A stretch of DNA of 64,000 nucleotides, taken from the NCBI GenBank assembly GCA_014529385.2, contig CM043971.1, positions 29,033,709 through 29,097,708 of the forward strand, read 5' to 3'. How positions within the stretch are numbered: position 1 is the stretch's first letter; each line of letters starts with the position of its first letter. Positions 55,416 through 64,000 of the stretch are shown here, piece after piece. The notes under the pieces were generated by a model, which saw only the letters and a program-made list of their open reading frames with translations, was not told the DNA's origin and made no database searches. This stretch comes from Adiantum capillus-veneris. Taxonomy: Eukaryota > Streptophyta > Polypodiopsida > Polypodiales > Pteridaceae. The position numbers and the translations under genes are program-made.

Positions 55416-58400
55416 TCATCGTATCGTTTCTCGCATCTTTAGCAGTGATTCGTATCTGGCATGTAGGTTCAGCATTGTTGGGCTAAAAATGTCAGTATTT
55501 ATGGTGAAGAAGCCTGTGTAAAACGCTTCTTCAAAAGCCTGGAGGTGATAGGATGGTAGAAACATTATCCTTTGATACAGCGCATGTATCACCTCCTTGG
55601 AAGGCTGACCTGACAGATCATAAGCGCATCTGTATGTATCTTGGAAGAAAAAGATGTTGTCAGTCACCTGGCCTGGCTTGAAGGTCTCGAACATTGCTAA
55701 GATGGTTCTATAGATTTTCCTCATCATAATGCATGTACGGTCAGATGAGCCAGTGAACAACTTTATGGCGTCCGTTAGGGTTTTCACCATGTATTGGACA
55801 CTTATTCTCTCACCTGCTTTCAAGCCTGACATCTTGGGGTAGTTCAGCCAAGTAGGTTGGCTTCTTTGCAAAATTTCGTGCGCTTTCCACGTTCTAATCC
55901 TTGGTAGAGGACAGAAGCTGAGGTTGTCTCTGATATTTTTAGGTGCCTCTACCAAGTGGATTAGGTATTGTGGTACTTTGTAAGGCAGGCCTTCCTCCAC
56001 TTTGGCTGAGAATCCACAATGAGCTTGACCCCTTCTGGTTTTGAGGTATCTGCATTGTAAAGAGGTACAACTGGATCTTCTCTGATCCGCTTGTTTATGG
56101 TAGCTGCCTCATATTTTAGCAATGGATATGGGAGAGAGGGTTGAAGCCACTCGCGCCTAAGGTTGCTGGCGTCCATCTTCTGAATAGTCATAGACTTGAA
56201 GACCCTTTGCTCCCACTCTAAGGATTCCTTTGTGGTTTCTCTGAGCTCTACCTCTATTGCTTTACGCAATTTTTCTTCCTCTTCTTGTGTGAGATCTTGT
56301 GGCTCTTGAGGGGATCCTTCTAGGATTTCCTCTTGCATAGGCGTGTCCACCGGATCTGCCACATTTTCTAGGTCAATGCCCTCATTGGCGGCTGGCCATG
56401 TGCTCTCTACCTCTCCTCCTTGCTGGCCTTTCAACTCCTCAATTTTCCTGAGGAGTTTTTGCTTTTCCGTTTCAGCTTCTTCGCCCATATTCACGAGGAG
56501 GTCATTAAGTTCGGCGTTTATTCTTTCCGCCTCCTCGAGCTTTCTCTTCATGCTTTCTACTTCTTCTTGCAGGGCTTTTTGGCCTTCTTCCATTCTCGTT
56601 TGCATGACTATAGATCCTTCTGCCATCATCAATCTCTGCTTTTTCTCTAGAGTCAGCTCTTTCTGAAGTTCTTGCATTTGCTCCTCATAGAGTTGACTCT
56701 CACTCATGATTTGAGTCGAGCTAGTAGCTCTGACTCTAGCCGGTGATGCTTGCAGCCTCTGGATGGTTTGATCTTTGACTTTTAGTTGGTCCTTGAGCTC
56801 AAGGACCTCATCCTGGCTTGCTTCTTGATCTATCTCTGCTCTTTCCTTGGCATTCCTCATGGCTTCTACTTCTTTAGATTCTTCTACCAGCTGTAGTGTC
56901 AGATTATCTCTTTCCTTCTCGGCATCTAGCAGTGACTTGCTGAGCTGTTGACACTCTTCTTCAGCTACTTGCATTCTTTTTGCGGCTTCTTGATTAGCTT
57001 CCTCCATTGCCTGGAAGCTTTGTAGTGCCCTTGCTAAGCTGGCCTGTAGGTCAGCTTCTTTCTCCTTTTGTCTTTGGCTTTGTGCTTGCAGAGAATCTAC
57101 TTCCATTTTGATATTTTCTTCAGTGGCCTTGAGAGCTGTCATCTCTTTCTCTGAAGCCATGGATTGAGCTCTCAACCCGGCTAGCTTGTCATCACCACAT
57201 CCCAGTCATTGGAGGGCATGTGCAGGCCCCACTGTATCTGTAGCAATTTCCTTCAGCTCTTCTAGCCTGATGCCGTGCATCCGTTCTTTAGGCCTTGTCC
57301 TCACCAAGTCAAATGCGACTGTGGCGGCTTCTTCCTTCATATATCCTGCAGCTAGCAGGTCCAAAAATGCATAGTAAGAATCTTTGAATTTTTTTTGCTC
57401 ACTTTGAGGCTTAGCCTCTTCCTTCGGCTCCGGCTCTTGCCTTTGCTCTTGCTCTTCTCCTTGCCATTCCTCTGCTTTGTCTTCAGCCTCCTTATCTTCT
57501 GGTGGGGGGCTGCTAGGAGGTGGTGAGGGTGGTGGTGATGGATGTGGGCTGGATGGTAGAGATGCAAGTTTGCCCATTAAATCCCTGTCTGCTTTAGTTT
57601 TTCTTTCTCTTTCCTGGCTCTCTTGCTCATCCAGCAGTTTCAGCCGTATTTGTTGTACTTCTTCCTCTGTAAAAGAGACATGTGGAATGTTCTCTGATGC
57701 AGCATCAAGAATCTCAAAATTCTTGATATAATATTCAAATCCTTCCCTTTGCACTCTTCTGGACGATCATGACATAGACTCTAGAGAAGGCTTCCAAAGT
57801 TCACTGAAATCACCCTTGAGGGCTCTCTCTGCTCGGAAGCTCTCCATCAGCCTCTCTAGTCTTGCCGCTTTCTGTGACCTTATTTCTTTGGCCGGCACTT
57901 GAGCAAACTCCTTCTTCCCTCTCTTCTGCTCGGGCTGCTCCTCTTGAACTGGCTCTAGCCGTCTGTTGCGGCCACTTTTGGCAGGCCACCTTTCTTTTGC
58001 GTGTAGTGCTCCATAAATCACCTTGGTGATCAGTTCTCCTGGAACTATATAGGTTGGCTTCTTGTTTCCCATCTTTACTAGGCTGTCATGTATATATGCC
58101 ACATAGTTGATTATCTTTGGGGTGCCTTTCGTCATTGCCCACGTGAATGTCGTGGCAATTTCACCTGGCGGCATCCTGTACTTCTGTGGCCTTTTCGTGC
58201 ACATGTGGAAGTACTGGTTGTATAATTGGCTCATGATTGCTACTCTTGGGTTGGCAATGTCTTCAAAGGTGTAATTCCCCTTCTTCTCTTTGTACACCTT
58301 GACCTCATCCCTTCTTTTGTTACACTATCACCCTCGTTGGAGAGGTCTAGTGCATCTGCTAGAACCCACTCAGTGATTATTATCTTTGTTTCTGGTCTAC

Positions 58401-58776
58401 CTTGTAAATCTGTTACTTTGGCCACTCCATCCTCTTTGATGCTTGTCACAAACTCCCAGACTCTCTTGATGTCCACTCCTGCCGGTATTGCTTCAAAGTA
58501 GTTGTGGAGATCAATCTTCTCCAAGTATCCGGCCATCTTGCTTCGTACGAACTCATTGAGTTCTCTCGGCAGCATTGGTAGCTCAATAACATTGCCTTCA
58601 GTGTCTTTGAACACTCCTTGGTAGATCTTTAGGTCGTTGGACTCTAACAGATCTTCTTGTATCCATGTGCTAGTGGGCTTTAGTGTTCCTTCTGGAATGA
58701 CGAAGGGTTCCAGTTCTTCCAAGTAATCCTTGATGTTCATTCTCTTCTTCTTTGCCGGTGACTTCGAGGATACCAT
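55416..58776 (-). pseudogene. Large coiled-coil protein of an LTR-type element, disrupted
   Basis: About 1,100 codons from the ATG at 58776. Order: basic N-terminus (MVSSKSPAKKKRMNIKDYLE), a globular part of about 330 residues (MAGYLEKIDLHNYFEAIPAG; FTWAMTKGTPKIINYVAYIH), a Pro-rich and Glu-rich linker near 57540-57400, a coiled coil of about 300 residues (57150-56300; KAERAEIDQ-like heptads, EEAERINAELNDLLVN), and a C-terminal globular part (IFFFQDTYRCAYDLSGQPSK). Frameshifts near 58270 and 55980 and two in-frame TGA codons (57767, 57206) break it. Position before a purine tract suggests a Gag-like structural protein, but no zinc knuckle or gag motif is visible. Family not recognised. Confidence 0.6.
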
Positions 58777-58938
58777 AGATCCTGTTGCACTCAGTAGTCT
58801 GAAGTTAGCGTTTTTTTCATATTAGCTGTGAAACTGAGTTTTACCTATCCAAATGACTTGAAATTGAAAATAAAGCTTAAAAGGAACTTGTGAAGCTGTG
58901 CATGTGCTCACAGTGCAAATTTGGCCAACTTTTCATCT

Positions 58939-59820
58939 AGACATCCTACGCGTAGGATGTCTTTTTCATCAGAATTGGTTCATATTTGACATGCTGGTAG
59001 TGTAAGGTTCATGGAACATGGCTATATGCTTGGATTTGAATTCAGATATCAAAAAGTGGATTTTTTGGGCTGATTCAGGCTTTATGTCACAATTTGGGTA
59101 GAATGTCCATCATAGGTAGCAATTGATGTCCAAATGGGTTGAAAATTGGTATATGGGCTTATTGCACCATGGTATTGGCTCCCATGATGTCACTCTTTGC
59201 ATAGAAGGCTAAATTTATGCTGAAGACATCCTATGCATAGGATGTCTTTTTCATCAAAATGACATGAAACTTGTTCTGTGGGTTGTCCTTGGCCTATGGA
59301 ACATGGCTATGTTCTAGGATTTGAATTTGGACAAGATTTGATGCTTGTAAGGGCCTGTGTGGTGTTTTTGGGCTCAAAAAGTGTATCTTGAAGGTGTTGG
59401 GGGTAAAAATATGATTAGAATGGCCTCCAACTTGATACATGGGCTCCTGATGATGAGGTGATTGGATCTGGAATGATAAAACATCCCCTATATGTCAAAA
59501 AAGTCAAATAGACATCCTACGCGCAGGATGTCTATTTCATTATTTTTTCCTTCTGACCACACAGATTGGTTTTTGATGTGTTGGTGAATGTGTTGTGCAA
59601 GTTTCATGGGATTTGGATAAGATTTGGTAGGTCTATGGCCCATTATTGCCTCTATGCCCTAACTTTGCGTTTTTTTTCATGCATATGAGGTAAAATTTGG
59701 TCCAAATGTGATGAGACTTGGTAGATAGCTTGTAAATGTCATTCAGATAATGTGCATGATGAAAAATGTTGGAGGTTGTGCCAAAAAGTGCCCTTGAGAC
59801 ATCCTACGCGTAGGATGTCT
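58939..59820. repeat. Four 24-bp palindromes at 285-287 bp spacing
   Basis: At 58939-58962, 59224-59247, 59510-59533 and 59797-59820. Copies 1 and 4 are AGACATCCTACG plus its exact reverse complement. Copy 2 has the centre ATGCAT instead of ACGCGT and is also perfect. Copy 3 has one mismatch. Start distances are 285, 286 and 287. The sequence between them is a diverged repeat (GGAACATGGCTAT and GGATTTGAATT recur), so this is a degenerate tandem array with a conserved palindrome. It lies 160 bp to 1 kb upstream of the coiled-coil frame. Confidence 0.95.
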
Positions 59821-61415
59821 CCTGGTGATTTTTTCATTGCTGGTGCTCCCAGTGCTTGCCCTTGGCCCCCCTAAGTCCCTTTTGAGCCTAATTTCAACAA
59901 AAAAGTCAAATGGATAGAGAATAACTCCCTGTGTGGACTTCAGAGCCTCCGAGCCGTTTTCCGACTTTTGGAGTGCTTTTTGGCGATGAAACTTCTTGAT
60001 GTTGGTCTCCATAGCTTCCCGATCCCTTGGGGATCCTTGCCGTTTGGTTTTTGTCGACTTTGGCTTCACCAAAGTTCCATTGGAAATTTGTCGCTCTAGA
60101 AGCACCCGTGGTTGCGTTTACATACCTTCGATGATTTGTGGTGATCTATCACCATAGGACTTGGTTGTTGATGGTCTAGGAAGGCTGCTCGTGAAGTTTG
60201 GTGGCAAAGGGACTTGCGGTTTGGCCGCAAGTGCAATTTAACGCTTTGTGTGTCTTGATGCCGTTTCTGAAGTTTAGTGCCGCTTCGGGTCACTTTTTGG
60301 CCATGCGGGTCATATAGACTTGTCGAGCATGTCGAGATGCTCCTACCCATGAATTTTGGTAGCATTTGGTCGCCGTTTCGCCGATTTTCCATTTGGTGGC
60401 CTCTCGCGGGTTTCTGGGAATTAGGGTTTTTTCCGATGGTTTCCTACTGCCTTTGGACATCCAGGACTGGTCTCCTAGACTAGGGTAAGCTGCCGATGAA
60501 GTCTTGTTGCTTTCGGGTTAGCCGTTAGGCCGCCTTCTCTACTTGTAGGTCTCTACCGCCTGCTTTGTGTGTGACCCCTACGCTAGTTTTCGCGGCATAA
60601 TGACAAACATGCGCGAAAATCTCAAGGTGGTGAGCCTACCTCTCATGTCTGGAGCTTGTCAGGTAGTCGTGTGCGTCGTAGAAGCTGCTGGAAGGTCGGT
60701 CCGCTCTAGGTGGCAGAAGCTCTCTCCACAAAGTCAATAGTGAAAATGAGCTAAAAATGGGGTGAAAATTTCTTATAATGGAGGTCCCCAAACCACTTTT
60801 CATGAAATTTGACATGTGCTCCTATCTTCTTATGAGATACAGTTTAGGCTCAAAAATTTCTTGATTTGGACTCCATTTGCTCTGTTTACGAGAAATTTAG
60901 CATTTCGGTCAAAACCTGGCCAAAACACGCTTTCCGCTCCAGTCTCATAATTGTACCCCCACTGTACCATAGGTTTTTCTATAGTCACTGATCATCCCCA
61001 TATTTTTTGTTTTTCATTACGACTGTTTTTCACCTGCTTTTTGTATTTTTAAAGTTTTTCTGCCGAAAATTAGCAAAATTAAAAGGAAAATAGCAAATCA
61101 AACCCAAAAAATCCCCAAAAATCATAATAAATCACAAACATCACCGCAAAACATTATATTCACTCACATGCAATTTTTAGGCCCGGATTTCTCCGTTTTA
61201 CCAATATTTTGCCCGAAAAATGGCTATTTCTACTTATATACACACACCTAGGGGCTTGATTTGGTGTTTGGCCCCATATACCTGTGGATACATGCTGTAT
61301 AAGGGCATCTATACTTGGGTTACTCCAGAAAAATTTGCAATCAAACAACAACACTTAAAATAGTCAAAAATCATGCCCTTTTTTGTTGTTTCGGTTATTG
61401 GTTCCGCATTTGAGA
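59821..61415 (-). other. LTR and leader region between element I and the coiled-coil frame
   Basis: On the minus strand this follows the purine tract of I, so it should hold the 3' LTR of I, and perhaps the 5' LTR for the coiled-coil frame. A TATA box is at 61233-61240. Exact LTR limits cannot be set. Short frames near 59743-60392 show no motif. Confidence 0.4.
61233..61240 (-). promoter_or_regulatory. TATA box in the LTR region of element I
   Basis: Minus strand TATATAAG in the context TGTGTGTATATAAGTAG, about 180 bp after the purine tract. Confidence 0.55.
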
Positions 61416-61417
61416 AT

Positions 61418-61433
61418 GCCTCCCCCCCTCCTA
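61418..61433 (-). promoter_or_regulatory. Polypurine tract of element I
   Basis: Minus strand TAGGAGGGGGGGAGG, about 300 bp after the pol stop codon. Confidence 0.75.
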
Positions 61434-61733
61434 GTCGGAGTCCTCCCGGACGACAAGGTATCGCCTCGGAGTATGTGCCATGTATAGGTTGAAAAATTTG
61501 TGCTAATCCCTGGCCGAATACTGTGGCCCTACTTTATGCATACTCGGTCAATGCATGGAAAAAGTAATGTTGTGCAAGAGAAGGGAATAAGCAAGATGCT
61601 TATTGGCATTCGCCGTCGAGGTTTCTTGTTTTCTTTGCAAGTAACAGCTATAACTCTACTGCTCTCTATTTAATTGTCTTTTTTGCAAAAGGCACTTGCT
61701 TTGCTGGCACTGTTGATAGAGCTGTAGCTGTGA

Positions 61734-64000
61734 CTAAGGAGAGAATTGGCTGGGCCGTATTGCCTTTGCTTTCCATTGGTATTTAGTTGCTGCCGGTTTT
61801 TGTAGATGGTTTGGCACTTTCTTGTTTGCCATTGGTTTGTTGTTGATTGGCATCCACATAAAGCGGTTTTCCTTTTTGAAATACAGCTGTCTGCCTTTCA
61901 TTGGTGCTTGTACTGAAGGGAGTTTCTTTTGCTTTTGCTTTGGTATCCAAATGTGAGTGACATTTGGGTTATGGCTAAGCATTTTCTTCGGGATCCATAT
62001 CTGTTTTATGCCCTTGGTTTGTGGTTGAACTAGCTGCTTTGTTGGAATTTTATTGGTGCATTGTTGTTTGTCCGCCATGGCATTTCTATCCTTCCGCATC
62101 CATACTTGTTTTCTTTGTTTTGCTAACCTAGATCCTTGCATTGCGGCCGGTGATTGCATATGTCTGTAATTAGCATGGTTGGCTTTTACCTGATTGTTGG
62201 TCTCGGTTATCAAGTCGTTCTTTGATGGCATTTTTGCTTTTGGCTTCTGTTCCAGTGATTGCATGGCTTGCAACTTATCATTCTGGTATTGCTGAGAAAA
62301 GGCTATCACCTGTTGTTCATGTTCATGCTGAATTTTGATTGCCTTTGCTTTCCAATCTATCTGCACATTGTACTCTTTTTGCCAAGGTTGCCCCAACATC
62401 ATTGGGTGTTGTGTGCTTTCATCTGCCACCACATAGAATTCGTGTGGGTAAATATATTGATGTATCTGTACATGCAATATAGTCCATCCCAATGTTTTCA
62501 ATAGGTGTGATGTGCTACTTTCCAGCACTTGAGGAGTATGATGAAGTTGACCTGTGACTTTGAGTTGTTGGTATAATCCGTAAGAGATCAAATTTGCTTG
62601 AGCCCCAGAATCAAGCAAGGCTGTTGATTCAACTTGATTGCTTCCAACTTTGACCGCAATTATTGGCTCCACTGTTTCTTCATCCAACTTCGTCAGTCGA
62701 ATGGCATTGATTCGCAATGGTGGTCCATTTTGTTGTTGTTGTCGCAAAAGTCTTCTTTTTGCAATGCGTTCTTGTGCTTCTGCTTGAGCTTCCTCTTGTA
62801 CTCTCTGTTTTTCCTTCATTCTTTGTTTTCCTTGATGAATCTGTTGGAGCATCTCTTGTGTGAGTGGTAGATGATATCTCTTCAGTCTACATCCACTAAT
62901 CCAGTTTGGCATTTCTTCACCTGCTAATGTAGCAAGCTTGACAGCTCCACTTTGTGATAGATCACTAATCACAAATGGTCCCATCCCTCGCTTTTTAAGT
63001 TTCTTGGCATGTTGCTTCAAGGTATAAACAAGTACGTAATCACCTGTTTTGAACTCTTTGGTACGCACATGTTTGTCAAAAAATTCCTTTTGTCTTATCT
63101 TTTTAGCATAGATTGAAGCCACAGCTCGTAAGCGGAGTTCATCTAGCTTTTCAAGATCATCAATTCTTGAAGAGAGCTCATGCCCTGTCCATTCTAAGCT
63201 TTTTGCTACTCGTAGAGTTGGAATTAAAAACTCTATGGGTAGTATAGCATTTAGGCCAAACACCATGTTGTATGGTGTTGTTCCGATTGATGTTTTGTAA
63301 GCTACCCTGTATGCCCATAGTGTTGAGTGTAGCTGCTGATCCCAATCTGTTCTTGATTCTGACACTATTTTTGTGAGAACCGTGTATAGTGTTTTATTTG
63401 TGGCCTCAGCTTGCCCATTGGCCTGTGGATGGTACGTTGCAGATTTCCTATGTATGACCATGAATTCCTCTAGCAGGTATTCAATCACTTCATTGAGAAA
63501 ATGTGTGCAGATTTCCTATGTATGACCATGAATTCCTCTAGCAGGTATTCAATCACTTCATTGAGAAAATGTGTCCCACGATCATTGACAATTTCTATTG
63601 GTAACCCGTAACGTACAAAAACATTCTCATACAAAAATTGTGCAGTGGTGCGTGCATCAGTTTTTTGTGTTGCCTTGGCTTCGACCCATTTTGTGAGATA
63701 GTCCGTAGCCACAATGATATATTGGGTATGGGTGCGATATGCAGGGGGTGATATAGGTCCCACAAAATCAATGCCCCATTTTGCAAATGCTCTTGCTCCC
63801 ATCATTGGCCGTAATGGCATCTCATCTCGTTTTATTGGCACCTTGGTGCGTTGACATGCGTCACAACACTTTACAAACTCTTCAGCATCCATGTGCAATG
63901 TAGGCCACCAAATTCCTGCCGTTAAGACAATTTTTACCGTCTTATCGCCTGAAAAATGGCCTCCACTTATTCCACTATGTGCATGTTCTAGAATCAGCAG
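61734..64000 (-). CDS. Element I pol: integrase, then aspartic protease and W-P-K tail
   Basis: Open from the window edge; a 68-bp duplication (63438-63573) shifts the frame near 63490. Integrase: His region LEHAHSGISGGHFSGDKT, CCDACQRTK, Asp in WGIDFVGPISPP, Asp in IVNDRGTHFLNEV, Glu in PQANGQAEATNKTL, all three present. Then RMGPFVISDL-like GPY/F region (KKRGMGPFVISD) and a charged helix (about residues 215-250 of the 584-codon downstream frame). After it comes a retropepsin-like domain at residues 270-385: STALLDSGAQANLIS and MMLGQPWQKEYNVQID. Last comes a basic tail with KQVWMRKDR, KQIWIPKKM, THIWIPKQK and RFMWMPINN at residues 463, 498, 514 and 545. Protease normally precedes RT in gypsy elements. 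The integrase resembles the Tat/Ogre-like branch. Confidence 0.85.
63438..63573. repeat. Perfect 68-bp tandem duplication in the integrase
   Basis: 63438-63505 is repeated at 63506-63573 without visible mismatch. 68 is not a multiple of three, so it shifts the frame between the second catalytic Asp and the Glu. Confidence 0.95.

Noticed and set aside
58939-59820. CRISPR-like array of palindromic repeats with regular spacers
   Set aside because: Spacers of about 260 bp are diverged repeats of each other, the repeat is symmetric, there is no cas gene, and the context is eukaryotic.
1-64000. tRNA, rRNA or other structural RNA genes; endogenous pararetrovirus
   Set aside because: No cloverleaf with conserved arms or rRNA stretch was noticed, and all RT regions have copia or gypsy domain order with integrase, unlike pararetroviruses.

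Overview
The window looks like nuclear DNA of a land plant made almost entirely of nested, mostly decayed LTR retrotransposons. Supporting signs are Ty1/copia and several Ty3/gypsy lineages (one with a chromodomain), tRNA-Met and tRNA-Asp type primer binding sites, TRIM-like small LTR elements, TATA boxes inside LTRs, and stop codons at places where methylated cytosines would decay. I cannot name the species. A seedless plant is possible, because the 3.2 kb remnant resembles transposon-like proteins I associate with ferns and bryophytes, but this is weak. I see no intact single-copy host gene, no tRNA or rRNA gene and no CRISPR array.

Layout. 1-2.9 kb: minus-strand gypsy gag (open at the window edge), leader and possible LTR. 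2.9-8.3 kb: remnants of unrecognised coding sequence and two blocks of a GGTTTCTACCA hairpin repeat. 8.3-10.7 kb: a minus-strand gene with coiled-coil and RING-like parts, split by a complete 1,579-bp TRIM-like element with a perfect 5-bp target duplication. 11.3-14.1 kb: (TC)n, four AT-rich palindromes, then a decayed gypsy gag. 15.1-23.1 kb: copia copy A, carrying a nested minus-strand gypsy element (16832-22085). 23.1-27.6 kb: first copy (G1) of a chromodomain gypsy element G. 27.6-36.2 kb: minus-strand element E, with gag and protease but no reverse transcriptase or integrase. 36.2-39.4 kb: copia copy B. 39.4-52.7 kb: second, much fuller copy of G (G2), with LTRs of about 3 kb and a minus-strand TRIM inside its pol gene. 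52.7-53.4 kb: the remaining 3' part of a copia pol. 53.4-58.8 kb: an LTR-like region and a disrupted coiled-coil protein of about 1,100 residues. 58.9-59.8 kb: four palindromes spaced 285-287 bp apart. 61.4-64 kb: minus-strand element I, whose integrase reading frame runs on into an aspartic protease and a W-[IVM]-P-K repeat tail.

History read from nesting: G inserted into copia; the copia+G block was then duplicated (15085-27581 and 36207-44088), with E lying exactly at the junction; the 17-22 kb gypsy element entered copy A only, and a TRIM entered G2.

Most unusual points: protease after integrase in element I and the W-P-K tail it shares with E; the evenly spaced palindromes upstream of the coiled-coil frame; element G, whose LTR carries a conserved short reading frame ending at a splice donor, with all proposed splices in the same phase; and the split RING-like gene whose frame is continuous if the TRIM is subtracted.
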